A stretch of DNA of 45,939 nucleotides, from positions 21,047 to 66,985 of the forward strand of contig NZ_VTTO01000017.1 of the NCBI RefSeq assembly GCF_008364825.1, read 5' to 3'. Both the position numbers and the translations under genes were made by a program. Below the pieces are notes generated by a model that worked only from the letters and a program-made list of their open reading frames with translations, made no database searches and was not told the origin of the DNA. This DNA comes from Azospirillum sp. B21 (lineage in GTDB: Bacteria; Pseudomonadota; Alphaproteobacteria; Azospirillales; Azospirillaceae). This document shows, piece after piece, positions 26,330-33,034 of the stretch; positions within the stretch are counted from its first letter, which is position 1, and every line of letters starts with the position of its first letter.

Positions 26330-26659
26330 CTAGCCGCTGAGCTGTGGATTGCTGCCGCGTGCCTTGAGACATTCTGCGGAGCCCGGCTCGAAATCAACGC
26401 AGGCCGCTGGCCGTCTTTGATAGCAGGCGCAGCGCACCTCGACACCGATCTCACCGCGAAGGGCAACGCAGCGGTCATCGACGTTGCGCATGGCCCGCAC
26501 GCCTTCGTCGGCCTCCCAGCTCGCGAAGCCCATGATACGCCGAACGGAGCGGGTAAGGTGCCGTGGCGTGATGTCGTCCGCTTCAACACGCACGGCCCAC
26601 AGTGCCGTTCGGCAGCAGGCACCGCAGGCGGTGCAATCGTAAGGGACTCGTATGGTCAT
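26330..26659 (-). CDS. YkgJ-family cysteine-cluster protein
   Basis: A 109-residue metal-binding protein with the YkgJ/UPF0153 signature: Cys9-x2-Cys12-x2-Cys15-Cys16 near the N-terminus (YDCTACGACCR), then a middle region DDITPRHL, DDRCVAL and CACYQRRPAACVDFEPGSAEC. Proteins of this family are thought to bind zinc or an iron-sulphur centre; the reaction is unknown. The ATG at 26659 has GAGGG nine bases upstream. It is part of the small accessory run 27.5-25.9 kb. Confidence 0.85.
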   Translation of the reverse strand: MTIRVPYDCTACGACCRTALWAVRVEADDITPRHLTRSVRRIMGFASWEADEGVRAMRNVDDRCVALRGEIGVEVRCACYQRRPAACVDFEPGSAECLKARGSNPQLSG

Positions 26660-26694
26660 CGTGTGAACCCTCGATACTGACGGGGCCCTCTCGC

Positions 26695-27051
26695 TTATGA
26701 GCTGGTGGCAGTCGCGTTCACATCGCAGTTCGGGACCGCGGCCCCATTGTCGACTGCAATTGCTGCGTCCAAGGCGAGGGCTGCGACGCTGATCAGCTTC
26801 TCGCGATAATCCGGGAAGGGATAGCCAGCGCAGTCGATCAGCCCTTCCACTGCAAGTACGAGTTCGCTGTACCGGCCGATTTCCGGATACTTGGTGTTAA
26901 GTTCCGGCCGTGGACCCAGGTGCCGGCGGCGATGCGCAATTTCGGCTAACAGCCCCATTAATTGAATAGTGACTGACTCCGGCTCGTTTTCCGGATAATG
27001 GACAGCTTCCACGTCATAGTCGAGACCGTCGGTGTCGGTGTTGCAGGTCAT
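26695..27051 (-). CDS. small unknown protein
   Basis: 118 residues, acidic N-terminus (MTCNTDTDGLDYDVEAVHYP), then a helical part with RYSELVLAVEGLIDCAGYPFPDYREKLISVAA (shortened). No signal or membrane segment. No family recognised. It lies 23 bases after the gene upstream and 35 bases before the YkgJ gene, so it is in the same operon. Confidence 0.55.
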   Translation of the reverse strand: MTCNTDTDGLDYDVEAVHYPENEPESVTIQLMGLLAEIAHRRRHLGPRPELNTKYPEIGRYSELVLAVEGLIDCAGYPFPDYREKLISVAALALDAAIAVDNGAAVPNCDVNATATSS

Positions 27052-27074
27052 AGCGAGTTCCGATTTTGCTGTAG

Positions 27075-27524
27075 TCAGATGGCGGATGCACCGGTGTTAG
27101 CGGACAGCTTCTTGAGTGCCGCCGCCGCTGCGGCGTGCATCGCTTCCACCTCACTCACCATCGTCCAGAAGGCATTGGTATCTTCGCAATCCGGCGCCGG
27201 GCCGCGAGCCTTGCAATCCTTGATCATTTCGTACAGCCAGGACAAGGGGCGGATGGCCGCCGGCATTTCTGAATTCGGCTCGCCATGCACCGCAAGAAGC
27301 AGGTCGTTGATACCGGACAGGGCTGTCAGGGCAGGTGAAAGGGCCTCGTCGATAATTCCTGCATTGCCCTCGATTTCCACGGCGAGGATTCGGGCACGTT
27401 CGGTGCGTGCGGCAGGAGTTGCACCCAGCGGAATTCCAACACTGGCTTGGTCATCGAGCACAGCTTCAAGCGTGGTCAGGATGGTGTCGAGGGGAACGGT
27501 CAACGGGTGCGGCGTGGTCGGCAT
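27075..27524 (-). CDS. unknown helical protein
   Basis: 149 residues from the ATG at 27524, which has AAGGAC eight bases upstream. ATGs at 27584 and 27626 are also in frame; the one at 27626 lies upstream of the predicted transcription start. Mostly helical, Ala-rich at the C-terminus (VSEVEAMHAAAAAALKKLSA). No family recognised. First gene of the minus-strand accessory operon and divergent from the XRE regulator. Confidence 0.6.
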   Translation of the reverse strand: MPTTPHPLTVPLDTILTTLEAVLDDQASVGIPLGATPAARTERARILAVEIEGNAGIIDEALSPALTALSGINDLLLAVHGEPNSEMPAAIRPLSWLYEMIKDCKARGPAPDCEDTNAFWTMVSEVEAMHAAAAAALKKLSANTGASAI

Positions 27525-27613
27525 GATGAGGTCCTTCTCGGACAGGGTTTCTCGAATCACTAAGGCCCGCGATTGGGTCGTCATGATGCCACTTGGCGGC
27601 TTATTCCTGTTTG

Positions 27614-27643
27614 AATAGACCATCATATCTGATAAATTGTCAA
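27614..27643 (-). promoter_or_regulatory. strong promoter of the minus-strand accessory operon
   Basis: A perfect -35 TTGACA (27638-27643, minus strand), 18-bp spacer and TCTATT (27614-27619). It lies in the AT-rich gap before the divergent XRE gene and includes TATCAGATATGATGG, possibly the regulator operator. Confidence 0.6.
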
Positions 27644-27718
27644 TCGTTGGAGACGTATTGTATGGGCATGTAGATGGGAAATCTTGAAGGTGGGGCGGCT
27701 CCCGTGCATACCCCGATC

Positions 27719-27964
27719 ATGTTGACTGGGAACCAGATACGGGCCGCACGCCAGCTGGCCGGCCTGCGGCGCCAGGAGCACCTTGCCGAAAAGGCCGGGC
27801 TCGGGGTTGCGACCGTTCAGCGTGCCGAAGCCGCGGGGGATGAGATCCCCACCATTGCCGCGAAGGGACTGGCTGACATCGTGCGCGCGCTGGAGGCAGC
27901 CGGGATCGCATTCGAGCTGTCTGGGGGCTCCTTGGCCGGCGGCGTCACCTTCCGAAAGCGGTAG
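27719..27964 (+). CDS. XRE-family transcriptional regulator
   Basis: 81 residues from the ATG at 27719 (an upstream ATG at 27674 adds 15 residues). HTH at residues about 4-35: LTGNQIRAARQLAGL, HLAEKAGLGVATVQRAE. The end VRALEAAGIAFELSGG and GVTFRKR matches a common class of small alphaproteobacterial XRE regulators. It is divergent from the accessory operon and probably controls the shared gap. Confidence 0.85.
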   Translation: MLTGNQIRAARQLAGLRRQEHLAEKAGLGVATVQRAEAAGDEIPTIAAKGLADIVRALEAAGIAFELSGGSLAGGVTFRKR

Positions 27965-28130
27965 GTCGGCACCCTGGAAGTCTGTCAAACTCGGCGCCGT
28001 CGCGACGTTCTGCGCACCAGACGACGCTCGGAGCGTTCAACCCGCCGCCATCGCAGACGATCACGAGCATTTTTCGCGCACGGTGTGCGCCCGTGCAGTA
28101 GAATTCTTACTCCAATAGCAGCGAGGCCCA
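27965..28130. other. gap with interlocked inverted repeat
   Basis: Non-coding. At 28069-28096 ATTTTTC is followed by GCGCAC-GGT-GTGCGC (28076-28090), overlapped by GCACGG-N7-CCGTGC (28078-28096), so two hairpins exclude each other. The layout resembles the A-tract-plus-inverted-repeat elements at 15.1 and 29.8 kb. It lies about 35 bp before the small gene at 28131. Confidence 0.5.
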
Positions 28131-28298
28131 ATGAGTCACCGCTACGCACCCGTCCAGGATCCTGGAGCGACCAGCCAGGAACGCCTGACGGACATCAGTC
28201 CTCCCGAGGCTCTCGATCGCGCAGCTGCTTTCGCACTGGGGCTGTGGGATGCGACGAAGCGCTTGGCAGAGCCCGGTCGACTGCCACGCCGGCGCTGA
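28131..28298 (+). CDS. short unknown protein (55 residues)
   Basis: ATG at 28131 with GCGAGG five bases upstream; MSHRYAPVQDPGATSQERL, then a helix with ALDRAAAFALGLWDATKRLA, ending PRRR. No family recognised. It may be real because of the ribosome site and the regular codon use; the small size makes it uncertain. Confidence 0.45.
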   Translation: MSHRYAPVQDPGATSQERLTDISPPEALDRAAAFALGLWDATKRLAEPGRLPRRR

Positions 28299-28347
28299 GA
28301 TATCCAGACAGGCATTGACCTGCCACTGTATATCGATGGAGGGAGAA

Positions 28348-28734
28348 ATGAATTTAGGCAACAACTTGCTAGTACCGGTCTTGGTAGTTGCCGGCATAGC
28401 ATTGCTTGAAATACACCGTCGCAGATACCAGCGTCTGAGCGGAGAACGCATCCAGTTTTTCGCTTTCCTTTGGAAGATGTGGGATGATCCGCGCTCGTTG
28501 ATCCTGACCAAGCCCAATTTCAACGGTCGCAACGGCTTCATTCTGGTCGGATGGGATTGGGTGCTCGTGCTGGCCGGCTTCGTTACGTCGATGCGGTGGG
28601 CGGTGAGCGGGGCCTGGGAAGATGCCCTGGCCCCTGGTGTGTTCGCTGTCGCCGTCATTGGCATTGCCGTCTCGCGGGTGCTTTCCGGCCGCACAGGCGA
28701 AACGCCGTGGCGCGCTGGACCGGCGCCGCGGTAA
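28348..28734 (+). CDS. small membrane protein
   Basis: 128 residues from the ATG at 28348 (GGAGGGAG just upstream). Hydrophobic segments lie at residues about 4-18, 66-82 and 94-110. A charged central part (RRRYQRLSGERIQFFAFLWK) sits between them. No family recognised. It is followed after 61 bases by another membrane protein on the same strand. Confidence 0.6.
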   Translation: MNLGNNLLVPVLVVAGIALLEIHRRRYQRLSGERIQFFAFLWKMWDDPRSLILTKPNFNGRNGFILVGWDWVLVLAGFVTSMRWAVSGAWEDALAPGVFAVAVIGIAVSRVLSGRTGETPWRAGPAPR

Positions 28735-28795
28735 GCCTCCAGAAAGGCAACCCGTGGAGCTTGGCGCCGCGTGTGAATATAGGAGCGAATTGGTC

Positions 28796-29353
28796 ATGAG
28801 CCTGAAAGACGCGATCAAGAAGGAATTCGCTGGCCGCAAGGGCGTGAAGTACCTCTTGAGCGTGGTTGTGACGGCCAGCGGTATAGCGGGAATGGCTGCC
28901 GATCCATCCATTCCCGGTGCGGGGTACATCGCCGCCTCCGGCGGAGTTCTGCTTGCCTTCACCTTTATTTTCATCGCTCCAGACGGATATGTCGCTCCGT
29001 CGCCACCGAGTTCGGGCTTTGAGGTGCCGCCCGACGATGATCTGGATCCTCTGCTGATCGTCACCTATCCAGCAGAGAACGGCTTTCTCGCAGCGGCCAT
29101 GTCGGGCTCTGGAGCTACAGTTGCGATTGCGGGACCATTTGACACGCGCGAGACAGCCATAGCTGCGCTCGATGGCGTGCCGGCTGACGTGCCGGTCTAT
29201 GATGTCGATGAGGGAAGGGCCAAGGCGTTAGAGGCAGTCGAACCCCACAGGAAGGGTTGGCTTCATGACGCTTTACCAATCCTCCAGGTCCTCCGTGAAT
29301 CATCACCAACGGTTGGAAGGCCGCCGAACGCCACTAACCGTCGTCTAGAATAG
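28796..29353 (+). CDS. membrane protein with C-terminal SPOR-like sensor segment
   Basis: 185 residues from the ATG at 28796 (AGGAG ten bases upstream). Two hydrophobic stretches (about 18-35, 40-65), then an acidic linker and a C-terminal part (LLIVTYPAENGFLAAAMSG, TVAIAGPFDTRETAIAALDGVP) that looks like a small alpha/beta domain. No family named with confidence. The last 91 bases overlap the convergent gene ending at 29263. Confidence 0.5.
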   Translation: MSLKDAIKKEFAGRKGVKYLLSVVVTASGIAGMAADPSIPGAGYIAASGGVLLAFTFIFIAPDGYVAPSPPSSGFEVPPDDDLDPLLIVTYPAENGFLAAAMSGSGATVAIAGPFDTRETAIAALDGVPADVPVYDVDEGRAKALEAVEPHRKGWLHDALPILQVLRESSPTVGRPPNATNRRLE

Positions 29354-29517
29354 GAGGGTTTGGGTAAACGCGAGTAGGCGAGCCGCGCGGCACCGTACAG
29401 GGCGAACAGAATTGCTGCCCCCAGGGCGGTATCAGACCCACCAAGCATTGCATTCGCGACGGCAACGACGATGCCACCGACCAGCATCCCGTCTGCACTC
29501 AAATGGAAGCGGCGCAT
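29263..29517 (-). CDS. small two-helix membrane protein
   Basis: 84 residues; the ATG at 29517 has AGGAG six bases upstream. Segments about 9-26 and 34-47 are hydrophobic (MLVGGIVVAVANAML, ALGAAILFALYGAARLA); a basic tail follows (PKPSYSRRRLVAF). It converges with the previous gene and overlaps its 3' end tail to tail. Confidence 0.55.
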   Translation of the reverse strand: MRRFHLSADGMLVGGIVVAVANAMLGGSDTALGAAILFALYGAARLAYSRLPKPSYSRRRLVAFGGLPTVGDDSRRTWRIGKAS

Positions 29518-29552
29518 GCTAACTCCTGACATTCTGGAAAGGGAGCGCCATC

Positions 29553-29726
29553 ATGACGGATGAGGAGTTCGACGCGGACGCCCTGTCCCGACTTCAACGG
29601 GGCATCCAGGGCATGGAAGATCGGGTCCAGATCGTCGACACCGGGCGCCCCGGCCGGATAGGAGCCCCGCGCTACCGCCTGCTTCCGTTGGACATTACAG
29701 AGCCGGCTGCGAAACAGTCTCGATAA
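29553..29726 (+). CDS. short unknown protein (57 residues)
   Basis: ATG at 29553 with GGGAG eight bases upstream. MTDEEFDADALSRLQRGI, then DRVQIVDTGRPGRIGAP, ending in AAKQSR. Acidic N-terminus, no membrane segment. It diverges from the 29517 gene with only 35 bp between starts. No family recognised. Confidence 0.5.
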   Translation: MTDEEFDADALSRLQRGIQGMEDRVQIVDTGRPGRIGAPRYRLLPLDITEPAAKQSR

Positions 29727-29832
29727 CGAGGAACTGCCGGCGCCGATCAGCAGCAGGATCGCCGCCGGCCCGGCCGGTCGGCCGCCGCGGTGGTGCAGCT
29801 CGCGCCGCGCGCCGCCGGCGCCGATCAGCAGC
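29727..29832. repeat. GC-rich repeat modules, ~78-bp spacing
   Basis: GGCGCCGATCAGCAGCAGGATC-type anchors (start 29739 and about 29817) flank GGCCGGTCGGCCGCCGCGGTGGTG words. It has the same modules and orientation as the 4.5-5.2 kb array. It runs directly into the A-tract element at 29834. Confidence 0.8.
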
Positions 29833-29833
29833 A

Positions 29834-29859
29834 AAATTTTTGCGCATACGAGTATGCGC
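29834..29859 (+). promoter_or_regulatory. A-tract plus palindrome element
   Basis: AAATTTTTGCG (29834-29844) is followed by GCGCATAC-GA-GTATGCGC (29842-29859), an 8-bp perfect inverted repeat. It is the counterpart of the element at 15079-15107. It sits at the end of a GC-rich repeat and 67 bp from the terminator of the traI operon. Confidence 0.55.
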
Positions 29860-29925
29860 GCGAACACCAAGGGTGCTTGAAGAGGCTGATGCTGACCGCA
29901 GTGTGATGAAGGCGCTATAATCCTG

Positions 29926-29964
29926 GAGCAAAAAATACAAAACGCCGGCTATCCGCCGGCGTTT
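29926..29964 (-). terminator. intrinsic terminator of traI operon
   Basis: AAACGCCGGC (29940-29949) pairs with GCCGGCGTTT (29955-29964) around a 5-nt loop, a perfect 10-bp stem. On the minus strand it is followed by TTTTGTATTTTTT. It lies about 50 bp after the DUF4400 gene stop and ends the traI-traD transcript. Confidence 0.9.
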
Positions 29965-30013
29965 CTGCATTTCTGAAGCTGCTCTTTCAGTATGCGACGC
30001 CGCATACTGGGCT

Positions 30014-30664
30014 TCAGATCCTTTTGCGCGTGTATGTGGCCATAATGTAGGTCCCCAACCCAGCCACGATCGCGATGGGCACCGCACTCAGGGGCGGTAG
30101 AGGCAGGGGCAGCAACAGCAGGCTCAGGGAGAATGGTACCGAACTGACCATCAGGAACAGGCCCACCTTGTGTTTGAGCGGCGAGGCGTAACTGAACCCA
30201 TGACGCCGGATCCTCCAACTCATCACCCCGCGCCAGCCCCACAAGCAAATCATCAGAATGAAGAACGGCGCCCAGGCGATGAACATCGCCACGCGATGAC
30301 AGAGCCTCTCGAGCACATTGAACCAGACCTCGATGCGGGCCGCCCAATATGGGAACCACCAGTCTTGACCCAATTCATCCATCCCACGGGCATTCCGCCG
30401 TTCCTCTGCCGTGGGCAGGAAATAGAGGGTGACCTCATTCCGTGCTCCCGAATCTTCGAACAGGTCCCGGTACCAGAGATGACCCGTCCATTCCACCCAA
30501 AGGGCAGTCGGTTCTCCAAGCTGCTGATGCGTCATCATCCGCTCCTCGAATTCTACCCAACGAACCAGGCGCGGTGGAACCAGAAAGGCGACAGCCACAA
30601 ACTCAGCGAGCAGAAACCACCATGTGCTCCACACCATCCAAGACTGGTTCCGGTTCGCCGCCAT
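30014..30664 (-). CDS. DUF4400 membrane protein of MOBH conjugation modules
   Basis: A 216-residue integral membrane protein. Hydrophobic segments at about 12-32, 124-142, 167-185 and 190-205. The WRIRRHGFSYASPLKHKVG motif is the family mark: basic loop, then aromatic Ser-rich turn before a membrane helix. DUF4400 proteins are encoded beside traD in SXT- and PFGI-type integrative elements. The ATG at 30664 has GGAG eight bases upstream and overlaps the previous gene by 62 bases in a different frame. Confidence 0.85.
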   Translation of the reverse strand: MAANRNQSWMVWSTWWFLLAEFVAVAFLVPPRLVRWVEFEERMMTHQQLGEPTALWVEWTGHLWYRDLFEDSGARNEVTLYFLPTAEERRNARGMDELGQDWWFPYWAARIEVWFNVLERLCHRVAMFIAWAPFFILMICLWGWRGVMSWRIRRHGFSYASPLKHKVGLFLMVSSVPFSLSLLLLPLPLPPLSAVPIAIVAGLGTYIMATYTRKRI

Positions 30665-31223
30665 GATGATCTCTCCAGCAGTCGGGCTTTATGAAGTTGC
30701 GAATGGCCTCTTTGGTGTCGGCGACCCCAGCGCCGGCGGGCTGCAGCTCATAAGGGCCGCTGGTCGCCACCAGCCAGCGCCCCAAAGGCTCGCCATCGCC
30801 CGCGTGCCAAGATCGGCCGCAGGCGTCGCCGAAACGCCAGTTCTGAAGCGCTTCAGCTGCAGTGCCAGCGAGGACGTCGAGATACGCTCCAAAACGATCC
30901 ACTCGAACGAGCGCGTCCTCCTCGTAGGTCATGATACCGCGATAGAGACAATACCAGAGCAATGGCTCGGGCTTTTCTGCGGGGCCGACGATCACCGCAT
31001 CGGTGACGTACTCGGCCAACCCCAACATCGCGTCGGCAGCGATTGGGATATCGATAAGCATGCTGCCGAGAGCTGTTGCCACTCCACGATGCTCACGCTT
31101 CAGATGGCGCTTCCAGCCATTGAGCATATCCCGCGTGCGAAGTGACGGCGGCCGCAGGTCGATTATCACCCCACCCTCGCCCGTTCCCTTGCCTTCAGCA
31201 GATCGGCGCTTGAGCGCAGCCAT
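30603..31223 (-). CDS. TraD-linked unknown protein
   Basis: 206 residues from the ATG at 31223, which touches the traD stop (TGATG); a GTG one codon earlier is equally possible, with AAGGAA upstream. A mixed helical protein with the region LLWYCLYRGIMTYEED, then ALVRVDRFGAYLDVLAG. There is no signal peptide. Genes of this kind sit between traD and the DUF4400 gene in SXT-like modules; the biochemical role is not known to me. Confidence 0.72.
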   Translation of the reverse strand: MAALKRRSAEGKGTGEGGVIIDLRPPSLRTRDMLNGWKRHLKREHRGVATALGSMLIDIPIAADAMLGLAEYVTDAVIVGPAEKPEPLLWYCLYRGIMTYEEDALVRVDRFGAYLDVLAGTAAEALQNWRFGDACGRSWHAGDGEPLGRWLVATSGPYELQPAGAGVADTKEAIRNFIKPDCWRDHHGGEPEPVLDGVEHMVVSAR

Positions 31224-33034
31224 CACGCTTTTCCTTTCAGGATCGGCAGACGCCCCTTGTAGATCTTTCCACCTCGCGTCGACATGAAATACTCCAGATC
31301 GGGTAATTGCATGAGAAGTGATGGGGGCACCAGCGGCGCACTTTCCTCCCCCAGCTTTTCGCCAACCGACGACCGCCCAGCGCTTGCCAAATCTTGTGCT
31401 CCCATCTCTCCCTGCATGCGTTCGATTCCGCGCACTCGCACCTTTCCCCAACCTTCCGAGATGAACTCCGCCGTATTGATGTCTTGTGTGCGAAGCGAAA
31501 TCAGTGAGTTCGTATTGCCAAGGATTCTGCGCGCTGAGTCTTCCGACCCAAACCGGTCCACATAATCTGCAAAGAGCTGCGTCGCCAAGGTCACCTCGAA
31601 CCCGGCGCCACGTCCCTTGTTCAGCATCTCGATCGCGCTCTGACTTAACGTCGAAGCCGCCTCGTCCACATATACAGCCACCGGCCGGTTGCCGATCCCG
31701 AAGTTGTACCGATCGCCGGCTACGCTGGTGAGGTCCGCCATGAGGATGGACCCGATCGCGTAGCCAACCTGCGGGTCTGAAAGTGTGTCGAGGCCGATGT
31801 AAACCACCTCCCCGCGTCGAATGATCTGGCTCATGTTGGTGATGCGACGGGTGTCGGCCGGATCATCGCCGGCCGGCGACAGCATTCGGCCGATGGTGCC
31901 TGATGTCAGCATGTCCATCAGCGGCAGCAGCGTCGCGATCATCTTGGCCATGTGCTCGCGATTATGAGCCCACATGGACAGCAAACCTTCCAGGTCCTGG
32001 TTCGGATGAGGGCCGCGGAGCTTGTCGATGTAGAAGGCGCGCATGCGCTGAGCCTTCTGGGTGAGGTCCTTGGCGTCCTGGAGGTATTTGTCGGTCTCGG
32101 TTTTCCAACCCTGTGGCATGCAGATGCGCGCCCAGTTCGCCACCGCCAGCGTGACCAGCTCATCAACACCCAGCTCCAGGTAGGAGCGCACGCTCATAAG
32201 CGTCGGGCGACGGCCTATCGAGGTGATCCCCTGCAGAATGTTGTTGAGCACCTTCTGCGAGAACGCGACGAACGCCGCGCCATCGGTTCCGCCCGGCAAC
32301 AGAACTGCGATGCGGCTTGCCAGTTCAGTTGCCCGGTTGAAGCTATAGAGAGGGTCGATGCGAGCAGATTGATCGGGAAAGGCGGGGTGGAAATAGACGA
32401 ATTTCTCCGGCACGCCCATTTCCACGCACACGCGGCGCATGACCTCTTGGAGCTCACGGTCTCCCTTGGGGTCAATGAACATCACCGCCTTGTGAGCCAT
32501 GATGTCCTGGGCAACCATGGCGGAGAACAGCTTCGTCTTACCGGCGCCCGTCGTGCCGAACACATTCACATGGGTGCCGCGGCTCTTCGGCGAAAGCCAC
32601 AGTGGTTCGTCCTTGCTCTCCAGTCCATGCATCCACGTCGCGCCCTCCCCTTCGCCTTTCTCAAAGACGCTCTGACGGGGCAGCCGTGACAGATCGACCG
32701 CACGCTGTGTGTGAATCGCCTCCCAGCGAAAGCCGTAGCCGACCCATGTGGAGTTCTTGCTGCGCTTGGCCATCTGCTGGACCTCTGACAGGTCCATCTC
32801 CCGGGTCAAGCGCGTTCGCATGCGCCGATTACGGAGCGCCAGGCGGGTCCCGCGGAGTCCATCGAACACTGCCAGGCCGGCGGCCATGCCGCCAACGATG
32901 TAGAAGGGCATGGGTGGCAACTGAGTCATGTGCTGGACGATGGGAGCTGCCACAAGTGTCATCGCGCACCCGGCGGCCGATGCCAGTTCATAATTCGGCC
33001 GATAAGGCATCTCATACGTGTCGAAGACACTCAT
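31223..33034 (-). CDS. traD: TraD, type IV coupling protein
   Basis: A 603-residue inner-membrane hexameric ATPase that feeds the relaxase-DNA complex to the channel. Membrane segments at residues about 18-35 and 42-58; Walker A GTTGAGKT at 160-167; Walker B VAVYVDEAAS in the second half; VTLATQLFADY and ILGNTNSLISLRTQD are typical of the SXT/TraG-like branch. The ATG at 33034 overlaps the traI stop as ATGA. Normal length. Confidence 0.95.
   Translation of the reverse strand: MSVFDTYEMPYRPNYELASAAGCAMTLVAAPIVQHMTQLPPMPFYIVGGMAAGLAVFDGLRGTRLALRNRRMRTRLTREMDLSEVQQMAKRSKNSTWVGYGFRWEAIHTQRAVDLSRLPRQSVFEKGEGEGATWMHGLESKDEPLWLSPKSRGTHVNVFGTTGAGKTKLFSAMVAQDIMAHKAVMFIDPKGDRELQEVMRRVCVEMGVPEKFVYFHPAFPDQSARIDPLYSFNRATELASRIAVLLPGGTDGAAFVAFSQKVLNNILQGITSIGRRPTLMSVRSYLELGVDELVTLAVANWARICMPQGWKTETDKYLQDAKDLTQKAQRMRAFYIDKLRGPHPNQDLEGLLSMWAHNREHMAKMIATLLPLMDMLTSGTIGRMLSPAGDDPADTRRITNMSQIIRRGEVVYIGLDTLSDPQVGYAIGSILMADLTSVAGDRYNFGIGNRPVAVYVDEAASTLSQSAIEMLNKGRGAGFEVTLATQLFADYVDRFGSEDSARRILGNTNSLISLRTQDINTAEFISEGWGKVRVRGIERMQGEMGAQDLASAGRSSVGEKLGEESAPLVPPSLLMQLPDLEYFMSTRGGKIYKGRLPILKGKA

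Noticed and set aside
30170..30694. 174-codon plus-strand frame opposite the DUF4400 gene
   Set aside because: Pro/His-rich shadow; the minus-strand DUF4400 gene is well supported.
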